DNA from: Labia minor
Lineage: Eukaryota; Arthropoda; Insecta; Dermaptera; Spongiphoridae
Reading direction: 5' to 3'
DNA: 64,000 nucleotides
NCBI GenBank assembly: GCA_963082975.1
Contig: OY720345.1
Location: 16,394,491 to 16,458,490, forward strand
Below are positions 23,206 to 35,870 of this stretch, one piece after another (position 1 is the stretch's first letter; each line of letters begins with the position of its first letter). A program made the position numbers and the translations under genes. Below the pieces are notes generated by a model. That model was not told where the DNA came from, searched no databases, and worked only from the letters and a program-made list of their open reading frames with translations.

Positions 23206-26200
23206 CAAGTATTTTTTATTGGATATTATTCACAAATTGTCAATAAAAAAAGACTTCATTGCAGAGAGAAACGTTTAAATATTTTGATCAATTTTCTTTT
23301 AATAAAAAAAATTAACATAAATTACGAATATTCTGAAAAACAATAAAATTGAAATCAATTTGTAATATTGTCGTTGAATTTCTTTAAAAAGATGAATAAT
23401 TTAATAATAACAAGAATTATAATTTGTATGTCTCCTGAAGCACTATTCTGCTATCCGAATGAAAGGGGAATAGAATAAGATAGACAGATAGGGATGGGTA
23501 TGGAGTAGGAAAATTTGTAGACTGAATTCCCGGAGGGACGATCCGTCTGTCTGGCAGGTGGGAGATTCATATAAAAATCAACAAAAAAAGATAAGTGAGA
23601 AAAAAAAAACTATTATTCGAAACCCAGAAGAGTTAAAACACGATCAAGGCTTTTAACATATATTTATTAAGTATAATATAATCATTGAATGTATAATAAT
23701 ATTAATATAATAAAATTAAGAATTTTCCTAATTTTATTTAATCTTATTGTCAGAGTTAATAAATTAATATTTTTGTTCTTGGATAATTTCTAATTTTATG
23801 GAAAATAATTATATTTATATTTATATTTTACTTATTATAAATAAATAATTTATTGTAAATAAAAATTTCTTTGATGTTTAAATTTATGAATATGTATTTA
23901 GATGAACCTTTACATATTATTTTTAATGCAATCTTTAAGAATATTAACCTTCAACTTGCGGAATAAATGTTTGCTATTTCTCGTTAACACTTTGAAACTA
24001 TTTGAAACATTCAAAAGAAAGAAAAACAAAATATCTCCCTGAGTTGTTATTTAAAGTCCATTAGTACAATTAATCGTAACAAATAGAGGATAAAAATAAA
24101 CATTTCATTAAATAAATAAATTCGTCCAATATCTATCTTTGTTGTTTAAAAAAATATACAGGAATATAAATTGATCACGAAATTAAATTAATTAATTCTT
24201 AAACATGTATAATACATTAAAACAAGAAATAAATATATCACTAAACATAATAAAATATTTTTGGTATAAAAAATATTTTATTAATTGAAAGTGAAAAAAA
24301 CATATTTTCATTAATGTTTATAAAATTAATATATAAACGCCTGATAAGTAGTCAACCAATTTGTCATATTAGGCAAAATGTGTAGTGAATTTCAGGCGTT
24401 TCTTTAAAATATTTTGACAAATAATTTTTTAATCTAATTATTTATATAAGTTAAATAAGAAATTTCTTGGGATAAATAACTTTTTTCAAGATGAAAGGAG
24501 AGATGTTGCAAATTCTTTTAATATATAATATAAGATAGTACACTTAGCTAATTAAATTCATATGCAACAACTAATAATTTTTTAGAAAGACCATCCAAAT
24601 TGCTCAAAATGACAGTATTAAACCATTTTAAAAATTTATCTTATAAATGTGACAGAATTTAAAAAAAAACCTCTTAATTTAAATTATATTAAGTTGTTTT
24701 TTTAATTTTAGGAATTATAAAAAAGTGTATTAAATTATTGAAAGTGAATAAGAGTAATTCAAATTTGTCCCACCGAACTAATTTTAATAAATTTAATAAA
24801 AGTTAATGTGTCCCTTCTCATGGAGTAGTTATATAAGTTTATATAATTAATTTACTAATTAAATGATAAAAATATTAAAAAAAAAATTATGAATAGTAAT
24901 AATAAGACTTACTATATTTTCACGAATTCGAAGACATAAAACTGCTAACCTGAAAACAAAAACCAAAAATATATTATAATAATAATAGAAAGAATAAATA
25001 AATACCAAATAAATAATAAATCTTAATAAAATAAATATGCAATAATTATTAATATATTATTTGGTATTTATATATATATATTAATAAATATATTTAAATA
25101 TTATAATATAATATTAAAAAAATATATATCTTAAATAATTATTTATATCTTGTTTATTAAGTAATATGAATTATTATAATTATTATAATCTGAGTTGTTA
25201 GCTTTGGTTGCTGAAGAGTGAGTGTGAAGATTAGTTTAAATAACTTCAATAATTGATGTACAAATAAATTTCGAAGAATAGCGTTACTAAAATTAAATCT
25301 TACTGAACAATATTGCAATCGATATTCCTATATAGACTTTTATTTTGCTGAAGTGTAAATAATAAACTTTCTTTGTGCTCAAGCCAAGTTAACCTTTTTA
25401 TCAACAAAACAAAACTTTTTATAATTAATTTGAAGAAAAGTGCAACTGATCGACATGTGAAGCATATGGGGAACATGCTTCATTAATGAAAAATAATTTA
25501 TTTATATTTATTTATATTTAAATATATTTATTTATGATCAGCATTAGGAAACCATTACGTCGGTTCTTGAATCGCCTCAAAAGACGAGAAATTTTTAGAA
25601 CTCGGAATCTGTATGGTAGCTGATAGATGGGAAAAACTTGGAACTAACGTTAGACAGTATTTTGAATAAAATAATTCTTCCAATGCTTTAAAGGTACACA
25701 AAAAACATCAAAAATATGTGTTAATTGAAAAAGAAAATAACTTTTTTTTTATTTCTTTCTTTCGAAGAAGAATTAAGGTATTTTTTTTTTTAGGAATTTT
25801 ATTAATTTTACAAAAGATTGCTCCTTTGAGTTTATTAGAAGAGCTATTATGAAGTTCCTATATAAATATAAATAATTGTTTTAGATTTTTCTATCTTAGA
25901 GTGCTTTATACCTCAAAATGGATCATTTGAGTTTGTGTTAATGTTTCAGTCACAAACCCTCTGTATTAGTCTTATATTGTATCATTTGAATTAAATAGTC
26001 ATATCAGAGTTGATCATTTCTCATCAATAAAAATATATTCATGTTTTCAAGTAATATAATTTGTTTATGTTTTAAATTCTTAAAGTAGTTGATTTGCTCA
26101 AAGAAAATAGCCAATTATTTGAGTTCTCAAGGGAAAGACTATTGGAATTAAAATAATAATAATAATAATAATAAGAGTAGAATTTATGTTATTACTTCTT

Positions 26201-26211
26201 GAAATTACAGG
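23206..26211. other. Long AT-rich stretch, no gene seen
   Basis: No repeat family from elsewhere in the window was recognised here. 23500-23570 and 25540-25640 are locally less AT-rich but have no coding frame. An (AAT)n tract lies at 26150-26173. Intron or intergenic DNA is likely. Confidence 0.45.
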
Positions 26212-26590
26212 TAAAAGAGTGGAAAGAGAGGAGAAGAAAAAGGTCAATTAACGATGGAGGGTTTGAAACGGAAGAGAACATATGTTCCGATCAGAAGACG
26301 AGAGAGAGAGGGGGGGAGGTAAGAGGGAGAGGATAACGCACATAGGACACCTTCCCATGTTCTTCTCTTCTTGAGTGCGGACAAAGAGAAGCGACCTTGC
26401 AGCCGGAAAGACAGGTCTTCTCCAAAAGAGCGAGCACAGCAACCGGTCGATGGCCAGAGGGCAGACGGCGAGGTCGTCCAACTGGCCTCGCTGCTCGCTA
26501 CTCGACTTCACCGGCTCTATTTCCTCTTCAACTCTTCATTCTGCAATCGGCGAGCCATCCCCTCCCCCTCATTGGAAATAAAACTGGCTT
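26212..26590 (+). other. GC-richer island with candidate exon
   Basis: The GC-richest non-transposon segment of the window. CTTGAAATTACAG ending at 26211 is a fair splice acceptor, and GGAG/GTAAGA at 26319 is a strong donor. Between them an ATG at 26253 (A at -3, G at +4) opens a 22-codon lysine/arginine-rich frame to the donor. 26340-26590 continues GC-rich with three overlapping frames of 68-81 codons, none with a recognisable domain. Either an exon or promoter of a host gene or an unrecognised element. Confidence 0.3.
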
Positions 26591-27339
26591 AATTAAGAAA
26601 TTACCACTAGTGAAGTCTATTCACTTTTCATTTGTTCACTGATTTATGCTTTTTCTTTTCATCTTGTCATCAAATCCATTAAATACATTAAATACATTAC
26701 TTCCACTTTCCATTGCAATTCATCATATCACATTGAAATCCGATGACTACTTTTTCAACATGAACAAATATATCTACTTATATATTGCTATATATATAAG
26801 AGTATAAAAGTAAAAATATATATCTATATATATATATACTTATATATAGAAATACAAACAACAACATGTGGGGTTTATTGTCATGAGAAACAACGATTCA
26901 TTCATTCATTCATTCATTTTCAATAAAGGTATAATAAATTCATTAATATAATACAAAAAATATCTATTCCTATCTATTCATATTTTTTTTTGAGATTAAT
27001 AATTATTTTATAACAACATTATTTTAATTATTTAATGATCAGTGATGTTTTACTAATGGATAACCTATTATTTATTTAATAAAAAAAATCTGTTCTTGTT
27101 ATACCCCCACTTTCATTAAAAAAAAAAAAAAAGAAAAAAAATGTAAAAAATTTTATTTTAATCAATAGGGTCATAAACTCAAAATCAACAGAAAGAAAAA
27201 GATTTATTTATTTAATAATTTAATTAATTAATTATTTATTATATACACAAAGACATCGTTTTGCATTTTTTCGAAATTGTGTCGCTACGTAATTTTTCGA
27301 GGTTACGTTGTTTTGCGTTCGAGTCTTTCAATTCTTTTT
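26591..27339. other. AT-rich flank with microsatellites
   Basis: (TA)n near 26780-26850, (ATTC)n at 26898-26920 and an A-rich run near 27120. No gene is supported. Confidence 0.5.
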
Positions 27340-27966
27340 ACTATCTCGCCAGAGATAGTATTGCGATCACGAAAATTTTCGATGTTGAGATTTTGATGTT
27401 TTTATACGTTTTGAAGGTTCCTGAATCATTTTCACTAAGGTTGAGAAAAATGTCTGTGTGTGTGTGTGTATGTGTGTGTGTATGTGTGTGTGTATGTGTG
27501 TGTGTATGTATGTAGGCAAGATTACGCAAAAACGGTTTGAGCTAGAATGATGAAATTTGGTACATGGACATTATTCAAAATTCATAGTTTTCTATCAACT
27601 TTTGAGAAATGTAGGTCAACCGGAAGAGGGTCATTACCTACAACGTTTTGATTTTTTTTCCTCTAAAGTGACCGTAAAAATAAACATATATGTTTGATAA
27701 TTTTTCACATGATTAATAATTGTATAAAACTGCTATATATAGAATTTCAGCTTGATTGATTCGCTGAAATTACCAGAATTAAATTTTTAGCACTGCAAAT
27801 CTCACGCGCCAACACGTGCCGTGGTGCCATCAACAAAAAGCCAAACATGCGCTGGTTTAATATTTATTATTTATAATTTATAATTAATTAAATTTAATTT
27901 AAATATAATATATTATGTTATTTAATCCAATTCAAATTGCGAGATAGTCGAGTGGAGACACTCCAG
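27340..27966 (+). mobile_element. Family A Helentron-like repeat, copy 6 (best copy)
   Basis: Complete and close to the family consensus. Upstream TTTTT, hairpin ACTATCTC-GCCA-GAGATAGT (27340-27359), a TGTGTGTA microsatellite (27455-27512), CAACCGGAAGAGGGTCATTA, then GCGAGATAGT-CGAG-TGGAG-ACA-CTCCA-GCTAATTT at the 3' end. The 84-codon ORF is an artefact of the TG repeat. Confidence 0.92.
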
Positions 27967-29401
27967 CTAATTTTCTCTTACAGTATATTTTCCAGAATGT
28001 ACAAAAAGATGAATGTTTTGTGTTGAAAGAAAAAAGCTGTTCAGCAAAGATCGAACCATTTTTTTGTGAAAGAAAGCTGACTTTCGAAAACAGCCCCTAT
28101 GGACTCATCAGAAAGTGATTAATTTTAATTTTGTTTTTTTATAAATTAATTGAATAGTTTATTTTGTTTTAATTGAATACGTTTTTTTTTTGTTTTTTGA
28201 ATGTATTTAATAAAATTTTATATTATTTTTGTTTTTAAATGTTTACTTTGTTCAATATTCTTTTTAAAAAGTAGTATTTTCGAAATCCTGGAACCTATCT
28301 TTGATGGTTTGCTATAAAAAAAAAATCTTAATTCACTTTGCGTCGTTTTTAGTGTGGCTTCGACGCAAAATTGTCAGTTATTCAAAAAACAAGATTTAAT
28401 TTTTTCTATTCAAATATACGAAAATACAAACTGCCATAATCAATGTCATGATAGAATTTATTTACATTTTATCTGGCTGTATCCTAAAGAAGATGGTTTG
28501 AGTATCTAAGAAGGGATTTTATGAATTTCTTAATAGAAATGATTATTTGATATTACAATTTGAATTTGTTATATATACGCTCAAATTTTCTAAGAATAAA
28601 AATTGAAATATGAAATTGCATAAAGCATATATTTACTACATCTCCATTTATTTACCATACATTACAGCTTCTCATTCTTTAATTATTTTATGCACACATT
28701 TTTATATACAAATCCAAATTCCATTTATGGGCTATCAATTAAATACATTTATTTGTATTTTATTCTGTTTTATATAATATTTCAAAGAGATTTTCAAGAG
28801 AGAAGAATTCTAAAATAATCTTTCAGCACTGCATTATGTATATCATGAATTTTTCATTTTATTTAATAAAGAGAAAAATATAAATTATAAATATTTATTT
28901 ATAATTGAATTAAATGTTATTTTAAATTTAGTATCATATTTTTTTTAAAAATTTAAATAAAATAGAATAATCCATGATGAAAAAAAAAATAATAATAACC
29001 CTTTATGTATTTAACTTTTAATTTCAGTTGAATGAGAAAGTCTTTTTTTGTGTAAAAAAATAAAAATAAGAGTGAAAAAAAAAAAATTGAATAATCCTTT
29101 ATTCATTTAATATTAATTGAAAATCGTTTTTATTTTCTTATTTTTTTTTTTTTTTTTTTGCTTTTCTTAAATTTTAAAGAATCTTTTTAAAAGAGCAACA
29201 AAATAATTCAATGGCTCAATTCAAGGGCTACACTTTAAGAGAAGATGATGTGAAGAGTATTTTGAGAAACGAAAAAGAGAAAAAAAAATATTATTATGAC
29301 TATTCGTTTTGATTTCTTTTCATTAGATTCCAATCAGTAAGTTGATTTTTCTTTTTTACTCCCACCCCCTCCCTTGAAAAAAAAGAAAGATTCTCGACCC
29401 T
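27967..29401. other. AT-rich intergenic, no gene seen
   Basis: Poly-A/T runs. A 34-codon ATG frame at 29211 is too short to support. Confidence 0.45.
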
Positions 29402-29719
29402 CTCTTTCTCCATTAACATAATCTACTTATTTTCTATCAGTGGATTCCAATAGAAAACGAAAGAAGAGAAAAAGAGAGAGAGAGAGAGAAAAACGTACAA
29501 GAAAATGAATGAATGACATCTCGAATGTTAGTTGAGTTAGTTGAAAAGAGGAAAGGGTTTCTCTTTCTCCATTAACATAATCTACTTATTTTCTATCAGT
29601 GGATTCCAATAGAAAACGAAAGAAGAGAAAAAGAGAGAGAGAGAGAGAAAAACGTACAAGAAAATGAATGAATGACATCTCGAATGTTAGTTGAGTTAGT
29701 TGAAAAGAGGAAAGGGTTT
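29402..29719. repeat. Perfect tandem duplication, 2 x 159 bp
   Basis: 29402-29560 is repeated without any difference I could find at 29561-29719, including the internal (AG)n run. The unit starts CTCTTTCTCCATTAACATAA and ends GAAAGGGTTT. The lack of divergence means a very recent duplication or an assembly artefact. Confidence 0.93.
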
Positions 29720-30592
29720 GAGTGAGTGTAGACGAGCCCTTTCAAATATTCACGACTGAATTTAGCATCGTCTTTCGATATTTAAAAAGAAAAAAAAGAA
29801 AAAATAAAAAAAAAAAAGAAGAAAAAAGTGAAAGGAACAAGCGTCTCTATTCTAAAAAAAAGGAATCTGTTGTTTTGTTTTTGTTTATTTGTTAGTCGTT
29901 AACAAATTATGTTGTTGATTTGGAATTATTCAAAAATCAAGTTATGTAGATAAGAATTTTTATTTTATAATTTAGAATAGAGGGAGGAGAAAGTGGAAGG
30001 GGAAGGTTAGGGTTAAAAGAAAAACGTTGTAACATTTTAACAAGATTAATTTATATTTTAATTTAAAAATAAAATCTTAAAAATAATCTTAAGAGATGAA
30101 TTTGTAATGGTTAAGTATCCAATGTCGTGTTGATATTAATTATAATAATAAATAATGAAATTTTTTTTTTTTCATAATTAAGATTTATGAAAAAATAATA
30201 ATTATATATAAAAGTATATATTTATATACATAAAAAATGATATGTGAATGAATTGAGTTCGTTATCTTTGTTTTTTGTGATTTGTTTATTATCATAATTT
30301 TTATGATTCCCTCTATAAAAGATAAAGAAGCAATTTAAAAGTTTAAAGATCTTAAAAGATTTTATTAATTAATTAATTAATTAATTGTTTATCATTTTTT
30401 TTTAAATTTAAAACTAGAAAGTTCTTGAACATTCGTTATAGTTGTATATTTTCTTTAAAGAATTTGATTTTTACGAATAATATTAATAATAATATTAATA
30501 AATATATATCTAACCAAGTAATCTAATCTAACAATAAATAATTTATATAATTTTTTTTAACAATTTTTAATTTATTAAAGAAATATGAAATG
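29720..30592. other. AT-rich intergenic, no gene seen
   Basis: Purine-rich run at 29785-29830 and an (TTAA)n tract near 30365-30385. Nothing coding. Confidence 0.45.
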
Positions 30593-30856
30593 ATAAAATC
30601 AATAGGTTAAAAATAAGTTATTAAAAACACTCGGTTTTAAGTTTCAATTTAAAGTTTATTAAACTTTATGATCATTTTGACAGTTTTTCAATTCTCAGAA
30701 GCTTATATTAGACTGAATACAAGCTAATACAATTTAATACAAGCTTCTGAGGATGGCATTACTGTCAAAATGATCATAAAGTTTAATAAAATTTATATTG
30801 AAACTTAAAACCGAGTGTTTTTATTAAGTGACTTGTAACCTATTAATTTTATTATT
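30593..30856. mobile_element. Foldback element, ~260 bp
   Basis: Two long inverted arms: AAACACTCGGTTTTAAGTTT and TTATGATCATTTTGACAGT on the left and their complements on the right (30762-30823), extended outward by AATAGGTTA / TAACCTATT. The centre has TCAGAAGCTT / AAGCTTCTGAGG. MITE-like; superfamily unknown. Confidence 0.75.
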
Positions 30857-31832
30857 TATTTTTTAATTTTTTCACTTTGCTTAATAAAGTGAAAATTGTT
30901 AAAAAGATTTTCAGGTTAAATTTCCAAATACATATAATGTTTCAAAGAGAGCTGTCAGTCCAATTTTTAAAATCTAAGTAAAATATCGATATATATATAG
31001 ATTATTTTAAATTTATATTTATTAAATGAAAAATAAAATAATAATTCCAAAAGTTATATATTTCTTATGGTTGGTATACCAAAGCTGGATTTTTGCAGTT
31101 TGATGAGTGTTATTGTAGTGTACCTTTATTTATAGTTTATTATCGTCATTAATATTCAAAGCGTTAAATTTATTTCGAGCATGCCATCATTCCTTCCCTT
31201 AACACTAGGATATAATTCCTAGCAGATTTCAATCTTTGACATTTTTAAATAAAACCAATAAGTTGAAGGAGTTGGACAATTCATTTTGATTAGAGAGACG
31301 GCTCCTGAACCAAAATGATAAAAAGAATTTTAAAAATGTTAAAACGAGAGAAAAACAAGAATCTAAAGAAAAAAAGTAGTTGAAAGAAAGAAGATTGAAT
31401 GATTAGATATTTGGAGTGAATAAAAAAAAAATAAAAATAAAATAAAAAATAGGTCCATCGGATAAAGGCTTTTTTGCTTTTTTTTATCTCTCCCTCTCTA
31501 TATTCGTTGAAACAAATCTCTTTTCTAGTAGCATTGATAGTCGGTATAAAAATTGTTGTAAAAAAAAAAAAAATTCCCCACGCCCTCTCATTCATCATTC
31601 AGTAAATCAACCCGATCTGAATTTAGAATCCGATTGGAAATGCCGTGTTTTTCATGATTTAATTGAAATAGAAATAAAAAAAAAATAATAAAAATAAAAA
31701 AGAATGTACATTTTTTTTATTTAATAAAATAAAATAAAATAATAGAATACTTCACATGTGAGCGTGTATTGTAAGTTGCAGAAGTTTAAGGGGCATCTCT
31801 ATTATTCTTTTGTAACAGAAAGTAAATTCGGA
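30857..31832. other. AT-rich intergenic, no gene seen
   Basis: The 102-codon minus-strand ORF at 31290-31598 is Phe/Lys-rich, reflecting A/T runs, and has no recognisable domain. Confidence 0.45.
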
Positions 31833-32615
31833 AATTGTTTAGTCTAACCCAGAAGTCCCCAAACTTTACTGGTTTGCGGCTCCCTAAATAATCGGATTTT
31901 TCCGAGGCTCCCTTAATACATCCGATTTTTATATAAATTTTTACTCTCTTGAAAAATTGGAAAAACTTTTCTTCCCTCCATCGGAAATGTTTCAGGGCAT
32001 CTAACCTTTTTTTTAGAACAATATTGGAAAAAATTTAAAAATAATCGAAAATGTTCAAAAGTTTCTCCACAAAATCATCTTACCTTTATTTTAGAACCAA
32101 AAATTTCAAGTATTAGGAAATTTTTTCGCGTTTGGGGATCATTGGTCTAACTGATGAATTTTGATAAAACTTTATCAGTGGATTCCTTTTTTGATTCCAA
32201 ACAAACTTTTCTTAAACAGTTTGGGGCGGTCACTTCCAGTTTACGAGATAAAAATTATTAAAGTTTGCATATAAAACCATTGATATTCTGTTTAGCTACC
32301 ATGTTATATTATTTAACCACCAGAGGGCTCCACTATTTTTCGGCTTTTAAAGGTTCGGTTTTGATATAAGAATATTAAAAAATTAATTAATTAAATAATT
32401 TTCCTTAGTAAATAAGTTAATAATTAATGAATTAGTCAATAAATATTATTAAATAGCTGCTAACTAGTTTAAATGCAAACTTTAATAATTTTTATCTCGT
32501 AAACTAGAAGCGACCGCTACATACTGCTTAAGTAAAGTTTAATTGGAATAAAAAAAAGGAATCCACTGGTAAAGTCTTATCCAATTCCATGATACATCGG
32601 TTAGACTAAACAATT
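31833..32615. mobile_element. Foldback family J, copy 2 (complete, interrupted)
   Basis: Outer arms AATTGTTTAGTCTAAC and its complement GTTAGACTAAACAATT. The inverted repeat continues inward as ACTTTATCAGTGGATTCCTT and TTTACGAGATAAAAATTATT, about 120 bp per arm. An hAT-type MITE (31850-32145) sits within the left arm. The unique centre holds ACCATTGATATTCTGTTTAG. No ORF. Confidence 0.82.
31842..32153. mobile_element. hAT-type MITE nested in J
   Basis: The 296-bp element (31850-32145) starts CAGAAGTCCCCAAAC and ends GTTTGGGGATCATTG. Flanks GTCTAACC and GTCTAACT are the 8-bp target duplication with one mismatch. The target sequence belongs to the J arm, so this MITE is younger than J. Confidence 0.9.
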
Positions 32616-33863
32616 ACCGTAAATACAATTTTCATTTGAAGAAGGAATACTATAGTAGACCTTTATATATAGCTGATTTTTTTAACCATCAAAATATACA
32701 TACATATATACATCGAAATTTAAAACAATAACAGATTAATTCAGTTTTATATCTATCTACATATCTCTGTGGTCCTATATTTTGATATTCTTGAACACCA
32801 TAACTACTATTTTGCAAGTACTAAAATAAGCTAATTTCATTTCTATTCTTATTTTAGCTCAAATCTGATTTTAAATTAACTTCCTACTGATTTTATAATT
32901 TGGTTTAAAATGTGATCAATTTACAATTTTTTTTTTTCCTTTTAAATAAAAATTTCACCAAAATTAGACTGACAATTCGAGATAAATATTCATAATGTCC
33001 ATCTTAATTCAAATTTAATTTTTCAATTAAAATACTAACTTTTGGCTGATATCAGTGACAATCAGAGTCAATGTTGAAGAAAGATTATTTAGATATTCAT
33101 CAAAATCACCAAATAATTCATACAATTAAATCGTTTAAAAAAATATGTGATAAAAATAAAATAAATTATAATATTATTATTAATTTTATTTAAATCCCAA
33201 TCCACTTATATTGTATATAATAAATAAATTAGAAAATTAAATTCTTTTAGTGAATACGACTTTTAAATCTAATTTTATATTTAATTAGTAAAATAAGGAA
33301 AGGATTTATTAATAAATCTAATGAGGGGTCTAATCAATATTATTTCTAATCCCTTTTATAAGTTTATAAAGAAACGGATTGGTTATTCCTACGCATTTGA
33401 AAATTGACAATCAATATTATTGATAGGCTCAATTTGTTATCCATGTATATTAAATGAAGGTCTCGGTCACTTGTATGTGGTTTTAGAATAATTAACGAAC
33501 ATAAAAATGATTTTTATTTTAATTATTTAAAGATAAAAAGGAAATTAACTGGTATCTATATATAAACGACTACGCTAGAGAATCTATAATTCATTTTTGT
33601 TTTAAATATTTATTATAATACAAGTTTGTAAATGCATTTTTTTAGATTATAGAATTTTTTATGTGTTTTTCTTATTAATAAAATTTGGAAAATAAAATAT
33701 ATTACTTGAAGTTAATAAATCTTATTTATCGTCTCGATAAAAATATATAAATTATATATTATTATGAAATTTTAATTAGGTTTGATAAAAGATTTTTAAA
33801 AAATGTTCTAATATTTATAACTTGAAATTTTTTTGTTAATTTGTACATTTTAATTTAAATTAG
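32616..33863. other. AT-rich intergenic, no gene seen
   Basis: No recognised repeat or coding frame. Confidence 0.45.
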
Positions 33864-34474
33864 CTGGAGTGTCTCCACTCGACTATCTCGCAAATTTGAA
33901 TTGGATTAAATAACATAATAGATTATATTTAAATTAAATTTAATTTATTATAAATTATAAATAATAAATATTAAACCAGCGCATGTTAGGCTTTTTGTTT
34001 ATGGCACCACGTCACATGTTGGCGCGTGAGAATTGCAGTGTTAAAAAATTAATTCTGGTAATTTCAGCGAATCAATCAAGCTGAAATTCTATATATAGCA
34101 GTTTTATACAATTATTAATCATGTGAAAAATTATCAAATCTTTATTTTTACGGTCACTTTAGAGGAAAAAAAAATCAAAACGTTGTAGGTAATGACCCTC
34201 TTCCGGTTGAGCTACATTTCTCAAAAGTTGATAGAAAACTACGAATTTTGAATAATGCTCATGTACCAAATTTCATCATTCTAGCTCAAACCGTTTTTGC
34301 GTAATCTTGGTTACATGCATACACACACACACACACATACACACGCACACACATACACAGACATTTTTCTCAACCTTAGTGAAAATGATTCAGTAACCTT
34401 TAAAACGTATAAAAACGTCAAAATCTCGACATCGAAAATTTTCGTGATCGCAATACTATCTCTTACGAGATGGT
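33864..34474 (-). mobile_element. Family A Helentron-like repeat, copy 7
   Basis: Complete minus-strand copy. Left tip CTGGAGTGTCTCCACTCGAC preceded by AAATTAG; the right 5' hairpin has loop GTAA and one mismatch. The CA-rich core lies at 34318-34362. Confidence 0.9.
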
Positions 34475-35394
34475 AAAAAAATTGTATACATTGTAAACTC
34501 AGATAAGTATTTAATAAATTCAAATGTGAATTTATCCAAGATAGAAAATTTTTAATAAATATAAAAACAATAAAAACTATAAATTGTATAACTATATTAT
34601 TGTACTAAAAATTACAAAATTTTAAATAAATTAAGAAATTTAAATATTAAATTGAATCATTTTACTTTACTTAATGTTATCTATATTGAACTACCATCTA
34701 CAATTTTTGAACTCTCCACATCCACCTCCATCCAATTTCTATTATTTTCTAATTCTCTCATTTCAGATTATTTACTATTTTGCCACCTGCTCTTCGTTTT
34801 CTAATTAGCTTGCTCTTTAAAAAATTTTTTTCCCATTTTAACTTTTTTCATTTTATGGTTCCAACTCTATAATTTGGAAATGCATAAATGAGGTCATGAG
34901 ATTCTTTATTATGCCTCCGTCATTTTACATTTTGGGCTCGTAAAATTTCCAAAACCTTACATTTAATCTTATCTGCTCAAGTCATATACTACCCTACGTC
35001 ATCTCCATATTACATATACTTAACCGTTAAAATAATAACCTTTATAGATTTCAACTTTAATAAAAAAGATAAATTAAAATTTAGATAATATTATGCTACT
35101 CTCTGGATGGTAAATTGAAATTAAACTATTCATATATTTAATTAAAATAGGATATCTATTTTTGTGGCCTTTTAGAACTCGAAAGTTCAACAATTATACT
35201 TCTCTAATAAGCTACATCCATGCAACTTCCACTCTCCTCCAACTTCCACAAGGTGTTCCTTACATTGTATACCTATCGTGTTCTTAACCTACCACTCTCT
35301 CTCTCACACACACACTCCATTAGACACAAACACACTAAGATGAAAAAAAAATATTTGAATTTACTTGATAAAATAAAATATTTTAACAAATATT
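34475..35394. other. AT-rich intergenic, no gene seen
   Basis: A (CT/CA)n stretch near 35295-35320. No supported gene. Confidence 0.45.
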
Positions 35395-35870
35395 ATATAT
35401 ATATATATATGTTGTTATAATTAGATGTGACTTCAGTTTTATATTTTTCAAAGTAGCAATTGTTTCGACCAAAGATGACTACTGATAATAATATAAATTC
35501 TGAAATTATATTGACACCTGTACTTGTCTATATTTTAATTAAGAAATAAGGTTATATTTTTTTCTTTTTATTTTTAATAATCAAATATCATTTATATTAT
35601 TTATAATCTAAAAAACATTTTAATTAATATAATATAATTTATTTAATATTATTAAATCAAATTTATTCAACAATTTATTTGAAATTCCTTCCTTTATAAT
35701 TGTTCATGTGTGTTATTATATTGCTAACTTTTATTTTTTTTTTTTTTTTTTTGGTGAGGGAATGATATATAAATTTAGTAATCTTATTCTAAAATATTAT
35801 TAAAATAAATACATTTAATTTTATTTCGAAATTAAATAAAAAATTTTAAAATATTTTAAATATTTAAAAA
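35395..35870 (-). mobile_element. F-like repeat, inverted relative to 51240-51720
   Basis: Complementary over most of its length to 51240-51720: AATTCTGAAATTATATTGAC, GCAATTGTTTCGACC and AATTTATTCAACAATTTATT occur in both. Moderately diverged, so an old pair. Confidence 0.75.

Noticed and set aside
27261..27529. ORFs ending in alternating Val/Cys or His/Thr
   Set aside because: They read the TG/CA microsatellite inside family A copy 6.
29211..29312. 34-codon ATG frame starting MAQFKGYTLRED
   Set aside because: Protein-like start but too short, ends in Lys/Tyr run, no promoter or splice signals supported.
30000..30015. GGTTAGGGTTA resembling a telomere repeat
   Set aside because: Only two units; no array.
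31290..31598. 102-codon minus-strand ORF
   Set aside because: Phe/Lys/Ile-rich product of A/T runs; no domain or start context.
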